Below are positions 1 to 6,749 of a stretch of DNA of 7,503 nucleotides, piece by piece. The notes beneath the pieces were generated by a model. It ran no database searches. It was not told where the DNA came from and worked only from the letters and a program-made list of their open reading frames with translations. The stretch is from assembly GCA_964352225.1 (NCBI GenBank), contig CAYGRM010000331.1, positions 1 to 7,503 of the forward strand, given 5' to 3'. A program made the position numbers and the translations under genes. This DNA is from CAJQQY01 sp964352225. GTDB lineage: Bacteria > Bacteroidota > Bacteroidia > Chitinophagales > Saprospiraceae. Position 1 is the first letter of the stretch, and every line of letters starts with the position of its first letter.

Positions 1-4
1 AAAC

Positions 5-757
5 ATGGCTTCAAACGAATTGTCAGTAGCTGAAAAACTCAAGCAATTATACGATCTTCAATTAATCGATTCTGAAATTGATGAAATTTCAATTCTTAAA
101 GGAGAGCTTCCAATGGAAGTTAGTGATCTAGAAGATGAAATTGCAGGTTTGGAAACACGAAAAGGAAGACTTCAAACTAACATCGAAACGATGGAAGCTG
201 ACCTTGCTAAGCACAAAAATAATATCAAAGAAGCGGAAGGGTTGATTGCGAAGTACGAAAAGCAAATGGATAATGTAAAAAATAACCGAGAGTACGATGC
301 ACTTTCTAAAGAGCTAGAGATGCAACGGTTAGAAATTCAATTATCTGAAAAAAGAAGCCGAGAAGGTGTTTCTCAATTGACAGCCAAAAAGGAGACACTC
401 AAAAATACCGAGCTTCGATTAAAAGCAAAGCAAGGAGCACTTACTGAAAAGAAAGTTGAGTTGGAGAGAATTATTGCTAAAACAGAGAAAGAAGAAGAGA
501 AATTGAAAAAGCAATCTGCCAAAGCTCAAAAAGGAATTGAAGAAAGATTAATGAAATCTTATAATAAATTAAGACGTGCTTACCGAAATGGAGTAGCTGT
601 TGCAACTGTTCAAAGAGATTCCTGCGGTGGATGTTTCAACCAAGTGCCTCCTCAAGTTCAATTAGAAATTGCAGGACGCAAAAAAATTATCGCTTGTGAG
701 CATTGTGGAAGAATCTTAGTAGATGACAGTATCTTAGAGGCACTCCCAGCTGAATAA
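5..757 (+). CDS. Coiled-coil C4-type zinc-ribbon protein
   Basis: A complete 250-residue protein. Residues from about 5 to 195 are charged, heptad-like Lys/Glu/Leu sequence, as expected for a long antiparallel coiled-coil hairpin. The C-terminus carries a zinc ribbon with two CxxC knuckles, Cys207/Cys210 (CGGC) and Cys231/Cys234 (CEHC), separated by 20 residues. This layout matches the bacterial family annotated as 'C4-type zinc ribbon domain protein' (zf-RING_7), which is widespread in Bacteroidota. The family is thought to bind nucleic acid or to act in translation-linked processes, but the exact role is not settled, so no function is claimed. The start at position 5 is the first ATG and leaves only 4 bases upstream, so promoter and operon partners lie outside the window. 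In related genomes a Nif3-like metal protein gene often precedes it, which cannot be checked here. A strong hairpin follows 25 bases after the stop. Confidence 0.93.
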   Translation: MASNELSVAEKLKQLYDLQLIDSEIDEISILKGELPMEVSDLEDEIAGLETRKGRLQTNIETMEADLAKHKNNIKEAEGLIAKYEKQMDNVKNNREYDALSKELEMQRLEIQLSEKRSREGVSQLTAKKETLKNTELRLKAKQGALTEKKVELERIIAKTEKEEEKLKKQSAKAQKGIEERLMKSYNKLRRAYRNGVAVATVQRDSCGGCFNQVPPQVQLEIAGRKKIIACEHCGRILVDDSILEALPAE

Positions 758-782
758 GATTTTTCAAAAATATTTTTTATGA

Positions 783-820
783 AGAAAAGCCATTTCCTTT
801 TTCAAGGAAATGGCTTTTCT
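783..820 (+). terminator. Terminator hairpin after the zinc-ribbon gene
   Basis: A perfect 17-bp inverted repeat (AGAAAAGCCATTTCCTT and its complement) closes on a 4-base loop (TTTC). The arms start with an A-run and end with a T-run, so the hairpin can act in both directions, but its place just after the stop of the upstream gene makes that gene the main client. The stem is long, and its T-tract lies inside the stem, as is common for Bacteroidota terminators. Confidence 0.85.
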
Positions 821-821
821 C

Positions 822-847
822 GTAAAACGACTTTCCAAGTCGTTTAC
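822..847. repeat. Small inverted repeat next to the terminator
   Basis: AAACGACTT (825-833) and AAGTCGTTT (837-845) form a perfect 9-bp stem with a 3-base loop. Outer bases (822-824 and 846-847) extend the pairing with one bulged base. It lies one base after the preceding hairpin. It could back up termination, but it lacks a following T-tract, so its role is unknown. Confidence 0.5.
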
Positions 848-929
848 AGTTCAACGATTTTTCAAAGCCTTCTGGAGAAATAATCATTAACCTGTATTCA
901 AGACGCCAATCAAAGAATCGAACTACGAA

Positions 930-963
930 AAAAGTCTTCCCCTTTTTCAAGAGGAAGACTTTT
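930..963 (-). terminator. Terminator hairpin of the OmpA-like gene
   Basis: The arms 930-940 and 953-963 are an 11-bp perfect inverted repeat (AAAAGTCTTCC). After one mismatch, three more inner pairs close on a short loop. On the minus strand the stem ends in a run of six T residues, the classic intrinsic terminator shape, and it sits about 45 bases after the stop of the minus-strand OmpA-like gene. The 110 bases between this hairpin and the opposing terminator hold no gene that I can see. Confidence 0.8.
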
Positions 964-1006
964 CCAATAACCTTATTATTAAAATTTTCTTTATTAAATC
1001 TGAAAA

Positions 1007-1777
1007 TTAAGGTCTTGCTGCACTAATTAAAGTACTCAAATCAGGCATCACGATAAAATCAACACGTCGGTTCATTTTTCTTGATTCAGCAGTATTATCA
1101 GAAGAAAGAGGATCATATTCTCCTCTACCTGTAGGTAATAATTGATTTGGGCTAACTCCCATTTTAGTCAATTTTTGAACTACTGATTTTGCTCGTGCTA
1201 AACTTACATCCCAGTTATCTGAGTATGCAACACCTGCCTTTACTGGTACATTATCAGAGTGTCCTTCAATAATCAATCGAAGAGCAGGATTCCCTTTTAA
1301 TACAGCAGCCATGCTTTCTAGAGTTGGAGTGTAATCTCTTTTTACTCTTACAGATCCGCTATTGAAAAGAATAGGATCAGTCATGGTTACAAAAAGACGT
1401 CCATCCTTAGGCGAAAGGTCAAATCCCCCACCTGAAACTGCAGATTGTACATTAGTTTTTAAAGAAGCTAATTCAGTCTCTGATAATTTCAATTTGGACA
1501 TTGCTTCTGAAGCCGAAGCTTGAGAGCTTTCTAAATCAGTTTTGAATTGACTTACTTCGTTTGCAAGTCGAACAGTTTCTTCTTGAAGAGCAGCTTGATC
1601 TGCTTCGAGTCCAGAAACTTTGCCTTCTAATTCTGCTGTCTTTGCTTTTTCAGCTGCCAACATTTGGTCAGCAGTTTCTTTTTCAGACAATAATTGTGTC
1701 CATTTCTTTTTGGAAACACATGAAGACATCAATACTACGATAGAAAGTAACATTAATAGGTTTAAATTCAATCTCAT
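1007..1777 (-). CDS. OmpA-family peptidoglycan-binding lipoprotein with coiled coil
   Basis: I place the start at 1777, giving 256 residues. An in-frame ATG 60 bases upstream (1837) would lie inside the promoter seen at 1813-1844 and would put 20 unsuited residues before the signal peptide. From 1777 the protein begins with a lipoprotein signal: Met-Arg, a hydrophobic run, and a lipobox ending in SSC with Cys20 as the lipidated residue. Lys residues follow the Cys rather than an acidic surface-export signal, which suggests an outer-membrane lipoprotein facing the periplasm. Residues of about 25-125 are a coiled coil rich in Ala/Glu/Leu. Residues of about 140-250 are an OmpA C-terminal domain: IIEGHSDNVPV, then NWDVSLARAKSVV, GRGEYDP and NRRVDFIV. 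The Asp of WDVSLARA and the Arg pair of NRRV sit where family members bind diaminopimelate in peptidoglycan. Likely role: tethering the outer membrane to the cell wall. It is monocistronic, converges on the zinc-ribbon gene and diverges from tatA. Confidence 0.92.
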   Translation of the reverse strand: MRLNLNLLMLLSIVVLMSSCVSKKKWTQLLSEKETADQMLAAEKAKTAELEGKVSGLEADQAALQEETVRLANEVSQFKTDLESSQASASEAMSKLKLSETELASLKTNVQSAVSGGGFDLSPKDGRLFVTMTDPILFNSGSVRVKRDYTPTLESMAAVLKGNPALRLIIEGHSDNVPVKAGVAYSDNWDVSLARAKSVVQKLTKMGVSPNQLLPTGRGEYDPLSSDNTAESRKMNRRVDFIVMPDLSTLISAARP

Positions 1778-1812
1778 GTTTGCTATGTTTTTATTTTTAA
1801 AATTTTGAAGCG

Positions 1813-1844
1813 CAAAATTAACAAAAGACCTTAACAATGCGCAA
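1813..1844 (-). promoter_or_regulatory. Bacteroidota-type promoter of the OmpA-like gene
   Basis: Read on the minus strand, TTG (1842-1844) is followed after 21 bases by TAATTTTG (1813-1820), a full match to the Bacteroidota -7 consensus TAnnTTTG with an accepted -33 spacing. Transcription would begin near 1806, leaving a leader of about 30 bases before the ATG at 1777. This placement is the main reason for choosing 1777 over 1837 as the start codon. Confidence 0.65.
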
Positions 1845-2136
1845 TTTGTGAAAAGATATAATTTTTTAGAATATATTAATCGGTGTGATGGAATTTTTTT
1901 ACTCTACTATAGGCTTTTAGTAAAAAAGTGAACTTGTAGATATGTTCAAGTAGTTTAAGTCTTTTTTCAAAAAAGGTGTACCCTCTTTTATACTTTTTTT
2001 CGAAAAAATATTTCGGCTTTATTTTAAACAAAAAGTAAGCAAAGCCGTCTAATCATACATAGGTAACATTCTTGTAAAAAAATCAGGTATTTGATCAACT
2101 TTTACAGATTGATATACAAGCGGTTAAAAAAAAACG
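1845..2136. other. AT-rich divergent intergenic region without a visible gene
   Basis: No reading frame here looks protein-like. It contains A/T-run inverted repeats, for example CTTTTTT-C-AAAAAAG at 1961-1975, and a 7-bp inverted repeat CGGCTTT (2014-2020) / AAAGCCG (2041-2047) around a 20-base loop. These could be leader or operator structures of tatA, or terminator-like leftovers. I see no tRNA or known RNA element. Confidence 0.4.
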
Positions 2137-2144
2137 TAATTTTG
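2137..2144 (+). promoter_or_regulatory. -7 promoter element of tatA
   Basis: TAATTTTG matches TAnnTTTG exactly and is the same octamer found in front of the OmpA-like gene on the other strand. The nearest upstream TTG (2109-2111) is 25 bases away, longer than usual, so the -33 element is uncertain. The leader to the tatA ATG would be about 70 bases. Confidence 0.5.
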
Positions 2145-2221
2145 TAACACAACTATGAGTGATCCTTTTTAGTAAAAAATCGACCTCTCGTGTTTTGTAT
2201 TAATAATTAAAAAAAATAATT

Positions 2222-2449
2222 ATGAATAATTTATTATTTATTGGCGGATTAGGCGGTCCTGAAATTCTTCTGATCTTTTTTGCAATATTACTTTTGTTTG
2301 GTGGGAAAAAAATTCCTGAATTAATGAGAGGTGTTGGAAAAGGAATTCGCGAATTCAACAGCGCACGATCAACTATCGAAGAAGAGCTTAAACAAGGAAT
2401 GAAAGAAGTAGAAGGTAAAAAGAAGGAAGAAGACAAATCTAAAAGTTAA
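2222..2449 (+). CDS. tatA: Sec-independent protein translocase subunit TatA/TatE
   Basis: A 75-residue protein with the complete TatA layout: a short N-terminal segment with a polar/Gly stretch, one membrane helix (about residues 13-26, EILLIFFAILLLF), the hinge FGGKKIPEL (26-34), an amphipathic helix (about 30-47, MRGVGKGIREF), and a charged Lys/Glu-rich tail to the C-terminus. TatA oligomers form the protein-conducting part of the twin-arginine pathway, which moves folded proteins across the inner membrane after TatC recognises the RR signal. No tatC or tatB lies beside it in this window, so it stands alone here. Its length is normal for short Bacteroidota TatA proteins. The start ATG is preceded by an A-rich stretch, not a Shine-Dalgarno sequence, as usual for the phylum. 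The protein at the right edge of the window carries a possible Tat signal, but proximity alone is weak evidence of a link. Confidence 0.95.
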   Translation: MNNLLFIGGLGGPEILLIFFAILLLFGGKKIPELMRGVGKGIREFNSARSTIEEELKQGMKEVEGKKKEEDKSKS

Positions 2450-2468
2450 TCCCTTTTCTAAAAGGATT
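2448..2468 (+). terminator. Possible short hairpin overlapping the tatA stop
   Basis: AATCC(C)TTTT pairs with AAAAGGATT, a 9-bp stem with one bulged C and a 2-base loop. T-rich sequence follows. It is weak, has a very tight loop and overlaps the stop codon, so the stronger hairpin at 2507-2544 is the more likely terminator. Confidence 0.35.
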
Positions 2469-2506
2469 TAATTTCTATTTTTCTAAAAATCGTTTAATTT
2501 TTATTT

Positions 2507-2544
2507 CGTAACTAATTAGCAACCTCAATTGCTAATTAGTTACG
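2507..2544. terminator. Bidirectional terminator between tatA and the glycosylation operon
   Basis: A perfect 16-bp inverted repeat (CGTAACTAATTAGCAA and its complement) closes on a 6-base loop. It lies between the 3' ends of tatA (+) and the large minus-strand gene, with T-rich sequence after it in the minus direction and TTTCAT in the plus direction. Position and symmetry suggest that it ends both transcripts. Confidence 0.7.
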
Positions 2545-2550
2545 TTTCAT

Positions 2551-2571
2551 GTTATTATTGGTAATAATAAC
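2551..2571. repeat. AT-rich palindrome near the end of the operon
   Basis: GTTATTATT and AATAATAAC flank a 3-base loop, a perfect 9-bp inverted repeat. The stem is almost all A/T and therefore weak. It lies 61 bases after the stop of the minus-strand three-module gene and may assist the neighbouring terminator. Confidence 0.4.
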
Positions 2572-2631
2572 CTCTGTAATTTAGGTTCTCCTTCTTTGAT
2601 TTAAACTATTTCTTCATTATTCCACTACACA

Positions 2632-5040
2632 TTAATTCCCTGACTCCTTTCTTAGACTTCCATCATAGTGTTCAAATCGGTCATGCTCTGTTGGTGATAA
2701 CAAAAGAATACCTGGATAAAGATTTCCTTGAATCGTTTCTTGATACATATATGACATCCAAGTTTGTTCAAATGGACTCGCCCACTTTTCTTTTAAAAAC
2801 ATTTTTTTGTTACCAATTTTAGAAACAACTTGTGGCCAGTTGCAATAATAAATTTCTCCATCGGCAAAAGGAATCCCTTCATGCATACCAATATTGTTGA
2901 ACACCGTTTGAGGAGCATCAGGATCCAATCCTTCCGTTGGCAATTGTGATTTTTCAGGCCAATGTTTTTCTCGAAAAGATTGTGGTACATTATACCAAGC
3001 CCATTGTGTCTTGTTATCTCCAAAAAACTCGGTAAAGGAAAGTTTTAGAAAATCGAAATTATTCTTTTTGATAATCTGTAAAGATTTTTTGTATAAATTC
3101 CCGACATATCGGTTAAAGCCATTTTTGCAAACCTCTCCTTCCTTTGGATAGAAAAACATATCATCTTCAAAAAAGAAATAATAATCAAAACCATTTTCCT
3201 CAGCATGCTCTGCGATAAATTGTCTACCACCACAAATGCCTAAATTATCTTTTTTGATATGTAAAATATCATGCTCTACACAGATTTTTTTATATTCAGA
3301 AGTTGTTGATAAATCAGAAGAATTATCCAACATTATCCATTTTGGTTTTTCTACAAAATCTTTATCATACAACAACATCGATTTGATTAATGCCTTCACT
3401 TGATTAGGACTATTGAAAGTAATGACATAGAGAGCGGTATTATTGACGTTGAGGTTATTAGTTTTTTTCTTTTCGTTTTCTTGAATTAAAAAGGTGTGAT
3501 TATCATTTTTGACGGCTTCAAAAAAAGTACTAATCAATCCATTTTCTTCAATCAATGAATATTGATATTGGTAAGGATACTTATAAAGCATAATGCTGAA
3601 CAGAGACTCTTCCGTTCCCATGTATCCTTCCGATAAGGTACTACTTAGCAACTGATAATAGTTGCCATTGAACTCTGCGATGGCTGATTTTGGGCCACCA
3701 AAGAATCCACCACGACAAACTTTGTTTACTTTATCTCCAGCTAGTTCACATAGTTTTTTATAATCAAAACCATGAATTTCATTATTAGCGATATATGGAA
3801 ATGCTATAAAACTTATGCAATCAACATCAGCCAATTTTTCTAAAACTTTGTCATGAGTAAAATAACCAGGGTGAACTGTATTAGTAATTCCAGCATCCAA
3901 CCAATACAAATGAGTAGAATCAAACTGGTCTAATATCCTTGCATCATTTAATAAAAAAGGCTTTGACATCACCAATGGATTATACATAGCTAAACGACTT
4001 TGAGTGGATTCTCGCAACCAACCTGCTTGTGATTTCCAATCTTCAGAGGTTCTTATCTCCTGTATTTTATCATAAAAATTATTCCTGAACCAAGACTGGG
4101 GCCTGACGATGAATTGGGTATTTCGGGGAGTTCTTTTTGTGAAAACAAACTCCCTTAAACCTTCCTCTCCAAATACAATTAGATTATTTGGGAGATCTAA
4201 AAGTTCATTGAACTTATCCAGGTAATGATCAAAAGTCCGGGACCATCCTTCTGATAATTCATCCCTTTTAATGTCCCAAAGTCCAGTTACGATAGTAATT
4301 GAGTGATCCTTGTTTGTTTTTTGGAAAAGGGATGCATTTCCTGTTAACATTTCAAAATCTACTCCTTCATAATCAAGTGTCTTTAAAAATTTATCATAAA
4401 TGTTTTTTCGTTGATCGTCAGACAGGTCTGGATGGTTATTATTCTCAAAGTATATGGCAGGAATTGTTATGTTATGTTCAAGTAATACTTCATACAAACC
4501 TTTCAATATAAAGTAGTCGTGAGTTTCCGTATCAATTTTCAAAAGGGCTATTTCTTTTAATAATTCAATATGTTCCTCGAAAAATATTTTAGAATTTTTC
4601 GTTTTAACTTCTATACTTGAGGGTATATTTTTGTTGCTTAAGCGACTTAAGCCCAAATTGAGTTCTACAAAATTTTCTGTAGCTACTAGTGCTCGGTCTA
4701 ACTCTTCTTGAAAAAAACTGGCTTTCCCATCTTTGTCTGACAGCGCGTAATTCACGATGCTAACCCCTTCCTTATCTCTAAATTTTTCCTGTAGATAATC
4801 AAATAGCACAGGACTAGGTTCCACCATTAGGCATGCCTCAATTTCAAAATAGCGATCAAAATAATCGTAAAATTTACCTACGTTGGCACCAATGTCAATG
4901 TACTTGAACTTGGTTTTATGAGCCTGGGCTAATTTTTCTTTGATATGAGTAGCTTCACCCAAAATGTGATTCTCACACACAAATTTATCCCAATATTCGA
5001 TAGAATTCATTTTTTTCATGTTAGTGTGTTTTTGCTCCAA
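2632..5040 (-). CDS. Three-module enzyme: FkbM methyltransferase + HtrL/YibB-type GT + GT-A glycosyltransferase
   Basis: An 802-residue cytoplasmic protein with no signal peptide or membrane helix. Module 1 (about 10-240) is an FkbM-type SAM-dependent O-methyltransferase: SAM-binding YIDIGANVG (47-55), VEPSP (73-77), and LLKIDTETHD (166-175), the family's KIDxEG motif with Thr for Gly. Module 2 (about 245-515) resembles the HtrL/YibB (WlaTC) glycosyltransferase family: IVTGLWDIKRD (250-260), LYWLDAGI (378-385), and CRGGFFGGPK (442-451). Module 3 (about 536-802) is a GT-A (GT2-like) transferase: YVITFNSP (538-545), LDNSS (571-575), and FFEDDMFF (623-630), whose EDD would bind the nucleotide-sugar metal. 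A Lys/Asn-rich linker (521-535) separates modules 2 and 3. Together they could add two sugars and one methyl group to a glycan; substrates cannot be read from sequence. Later starts at residues 8 or 11 are equally possible, because the first codons lie directly beside the carbamoyltransferase relic. It is the last gene of the operon. Confidence 0.88.
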   Translation of the reverse strand: MEQKHTNMKKMNSIEYWDKFVCENHILGEATHIKEKLAQAHKTKFKYIDIGANVGKFYDYFDRYFEIEACLMVEPSPVLFDYLQEKFRDKEGVSIVNYALSDKDGKASFFQEELDRALVATENFVELNLGLSRLSNKNIPSSIEVKTKNSKIFFEEHIELLKEIALLKIDTETHDYFILKGLYEVLLEHNITIPAIYFENNNHPDLSDDQRKNIYDKFLKTLDYEGVDFEMLTGNASLFQKTNKDHSITIVTGLWDIKRDELSEGWSRTFDHYLDKFNELLDLPNNLIVFGEEGLREFVFTKRTPRNTQFIVRPQSWFRNNFYDKIQEIRTSEDWKSQAGWLRESTQSRLAMYNPLVMSKPFLLNDARILDQFDSTHLYWLDAGITNTVHPGYFTHDKVLEKLADVDCISFIAFPYIANNEIHGFDYKKLCELAGDKVNKVCRGGFFGGPKSAIAEFNGNYYQLLSSTLSEGYMGTEESLFSIMLYKYPYQYQYSLIEENGLISTFFEAVKNDNHTFLIQENEKKKTNNLNVNNTALYVITFNSPNQVKALIKSMLLYDKDFVEKPKWIMLDNSSDLSTTSEYKKICVEHDILHIKKDNLGICGGRQFIAEHAEENGFDYYFFFEDDMFFYPKEGEVCKNGFNRYVGNLYKKSLQIIKKNNFDFLKLSFTEFFGDNKTQWAWYNVPQSFREKHWPEKSQLPTEGLDPDAPQTVFNNIGMHEGIPFADGEIYYCNWPQVVSKIGNKKMFLKEKWASPFEQTWMSYMYQETIQGNLYPGILLLSPTEHDRFEHYDGSLRKESGN

Positions 5041-5043
5041 AGA

Positions 5044-5478
5044 CTAATACGATCCCTCCATCCCGCCTATTTGAAATAAAAGTCCTCCAATACTAATCCC
5101 TCCATCAGGGTGCAATACCTTTAAGGCATCAGAATAGCGAGAGAGCATTGGTTTTACATTGACGTTAAATTAAGTATTGAGTAGCACCCCTATTCCTGTT
5201 TCTTTTTCAAATTCTGTCAACAAATCATAGAGCCACGGATGTTGAGCCCGTGTGACGGTCTTGCCCCCTTACCGTATGATCGACGCGGGTGATCGCGGTC
5301 AATTTTGCCCGCTACTCTTCCTTGACTGTCGGACAAAAACTCATCAATCTGCTTTCTCCTTCAAACTCGAAATAGGTGGACACATCTTCCAATCTACAAA
5401 CTGGTGCAATTGATGGATACTATTCTTTTCTACTGCTGCCGCGGCATTATGAGAACCATAAAATGCAATACTCGCCAT
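5044..5478 (-). pseudogene. Decayed NodU-family carbamoyltransferase (N- and C-terminal remnants)
   Basis: From ATG at 5478, minus strand, about 45 codons read MASIAFYGSHNAAAAV and onward, resembling the NodU/CmcH N-terminus with its conserved GSHN, then stop at 5344. Shifting frames, the C-terminal domain appears. First comes MSFCPTVKEE-stop-RAKLTAITRVDHTVR, with a TAG at 5312-5314 where a Tyr is likely. A one-base shift near 5261-5270 leads into TVTRAQHPWLYDLL, EFEKETGIGVLLNT-stop-FNVN and SRYSDALKVL, ending at TAG 5044-5046. The TAA at 5170-5172 falls exactly on the Ser of the family's NTSFN motif. Intact members are about 550-600 residues; here only about 145 codons remain, so the middle is deleted. 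The family transfers carbamoyl from carbamoyl phosphate to hydroxyls of sugars or antibiotics, so the intact gene would have capped the glycan made by its neighbours. It starts 2 bases after the upstream gene's stop, consistent with an original operon. Some frame breaks could be assembly errors, but a missing middle could not. Confidence 0.8.
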
Positions 5479-5480
5479 AG

Positions 5481-6749
5481 CTAAAATGTTCCGGTTAATC
5501 TTGGACACCAATCCTTTGATTCGGAATGTGGCCAAACAACCCAGTAGGCTGGTTTGGTTTCAGTTTGGAATTCTCTCCACACTTTACAATAACCATCAAT
5601 ATCATTTTTCATTCTTTCTATCTCGGCCTTGTCGGCATCTCTTCTATACATCGTTTCATCATTCTTATCATGAAAGGCTACCGCCCAAAAATCATAATCA
5701 TTCTCAGGAACATCTTTTAGATTAATATCTATGCAATGCCTAAAAATGGAAATAAAACTATTACGCCAAGCTTTGACACTACCAAAATCTTTCGGTCCAG
5801 GATTCGGTGGATATCCCTTATCAATAGTATATTGTTGTATAGCTCTTTGTTCAAAAGATACTCCTGCATATTCCTCATATTCTTGTAATGTTCTTTCGGT
5901 ACCAAATCCATATTTCCCTTCATGCCCTTCTTGTGTTTCTCCATCCATTCCAAATAACTTCCTATTGGTAAGATGTGATTTCACATTTTTATTTCCCCAG
6001 TCTTTATCATCATCCCATTGTTTGGTTCTCCCTTTGCGAGTGTATTCGTGCCAGATCACCACTCGATGTGGATGAAACAAATCATATCCATGTGTATATG
6101 CTCTTACTGCGATAGAAATCTCCTCACCATGAAAATAATATTCAGGATTATGTTGCACTTCATTAGAAAATTCTCCCAATGTAAATGCCATATGGGCGGA
6201 GTAAAATCGGGCAGGTACAGGTGCATCTATATTTTTCCAATTAGGAATAGTTTCAGGGATAAAAAATACTGCACCTTCGGGAATAAAACGGTCAAAATTC
6301 ATCCGCCATGGTTCTTGTATTCGACCATCAGGATCATTGGCAGGATCATAAGATGGAACGTAAGCTGTCAATAGTGGTTTAGGATAACCGGCCTTCTGGA
6401 GTTGGCGTAACATACCAATCAAAATAGCATCCCAATCTTTGACAAATCGCATATGAGAATCTAGCTGCAAAGTATACATCTCCCCATCATAGAGTTGCTG
6501 AACTTCATTTCTTGCCCAACAGACGCCCTTGGTTTCTGTATACAAAACATCTTTTATTCTAAATCTTTTATCCTTTCTGTACTGATCAACATTATCAAAA
6601 CCATCGTCAGGATGATATTGGCGGCATATACCTATTCTTAAGTTTTGAGGTCTTTTTGCATTACGTATCATATCCTCAATTGTAATTATTAATTGAGGAT
6701 CTCGATAAGCGGCTATTTGTAAAAAAATAGTCTGTGGTGTACGTGCCAT
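5481..6749 (-). CDS. Glycosyltransferase, GlcNAc-transferase family (Skp1 GnT-like)
   Basis: A 422-residue cytoplasmic protein, no signal peptide. It matches the family named 'Glycosyltransferase (GlcNAc)', whose known member is the Dictyostelium Skp1 polypeptide alpha-GlcNAc-transferase. Diagnostic parts in order: IFLQIAAYRDPQL (8-20), RIGICRQ (38-44), KGVCWARNEVQQLYDGE (74-90), LQLDSHMRFVKDWD (94-107) with DSH as the DxD-type metal/sugar-nucleotide motif, and YYFHGEEISIAVRAYTHGYDLF (204-225) followed by WHEY (233-236), a probable catalytic and acceptor region. The segment of about 345-422 (DYDFWAVAFHDKNDE onwards, ending in WVVWPHSESKDW) is an extra C-terminal part that I cannot assign. It is the first gene of the minus-strand operon; the carbamoyltransferase relic starts 2 bases after its stop. 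Bacterial members usually sit in polysaccharide or glycoprotein clusters. UDP-GlcNAc as donor and protein as acceptor are family-based guesses. Confidence 0.87.
   Translation of the reverse strand: MARTPQTIFLQIAAYRDPQLIITIEDMIRNAKRPQNLRIGICRQYHPDDGFDNVDQYRKDKRFRIKDVLYTETKGVCWARNEVQQLYDGEMYTLQLDSHMRFVKDWDAILIGMLRQLQKAGYPKPLLTAYVPSYDPANDPDGRIQEPWRMNFDRFIPEGAVFFIPETIPNWKNIDAPVPARFYSAHMAFTLGEFSNEVQHNPEYYFHGEEISIAVRAYTHGYDLFHPHRVVIWHEYTRKGRTKQWDDDKDWGNKNVKSHLTNRKLFGMDGETQEGHEGKYGFGTERTLQEYEEYAGVSFEQRAIQQYTIDKGYPPNPGPKDFGSVKAWRNSFISIFRHCIDINLKDVPENDYDFWAVAFHDKNDETMYRRDADKAEIERMKNDIDGYCKVWREFQTETKPAYWVVWPHSESKDWCPRLTGTF

Noticed and set aside
1778..1837. N-terminal extension of the OmpA-like protein
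   Set aside because: It spans the -7 promoter element and would bury the lipoprotein signal peptide.
2200..2436. 78-codon frame opposite tatA
   Set aside because: Antisense shadow of tatA; Ser/Phe/Ile/Pro-rich without any domain.
4299..4511. 70-codon plus-strand frame inside the three-module gene
   Set aside because: Antisense to a strong coding region, no start context or homology.
5344..5535. 63-codon minus-strand reading frame as an independent small protein
   Set aside because: It overlaps the 3' end of the glycosyltransferase gene, and its second half matches a carbamoyltransferase N-terminus whose continuation appears in other frames downstream. It is a fragment of the pseudogene.
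5486..6374. Several plus-strand frames of 60-118 codons
   Set aside because: They lie opposite a well-supported glycosyltransferase gene, show no family features and have Cys/Ser/Phe-rich antisense composition.
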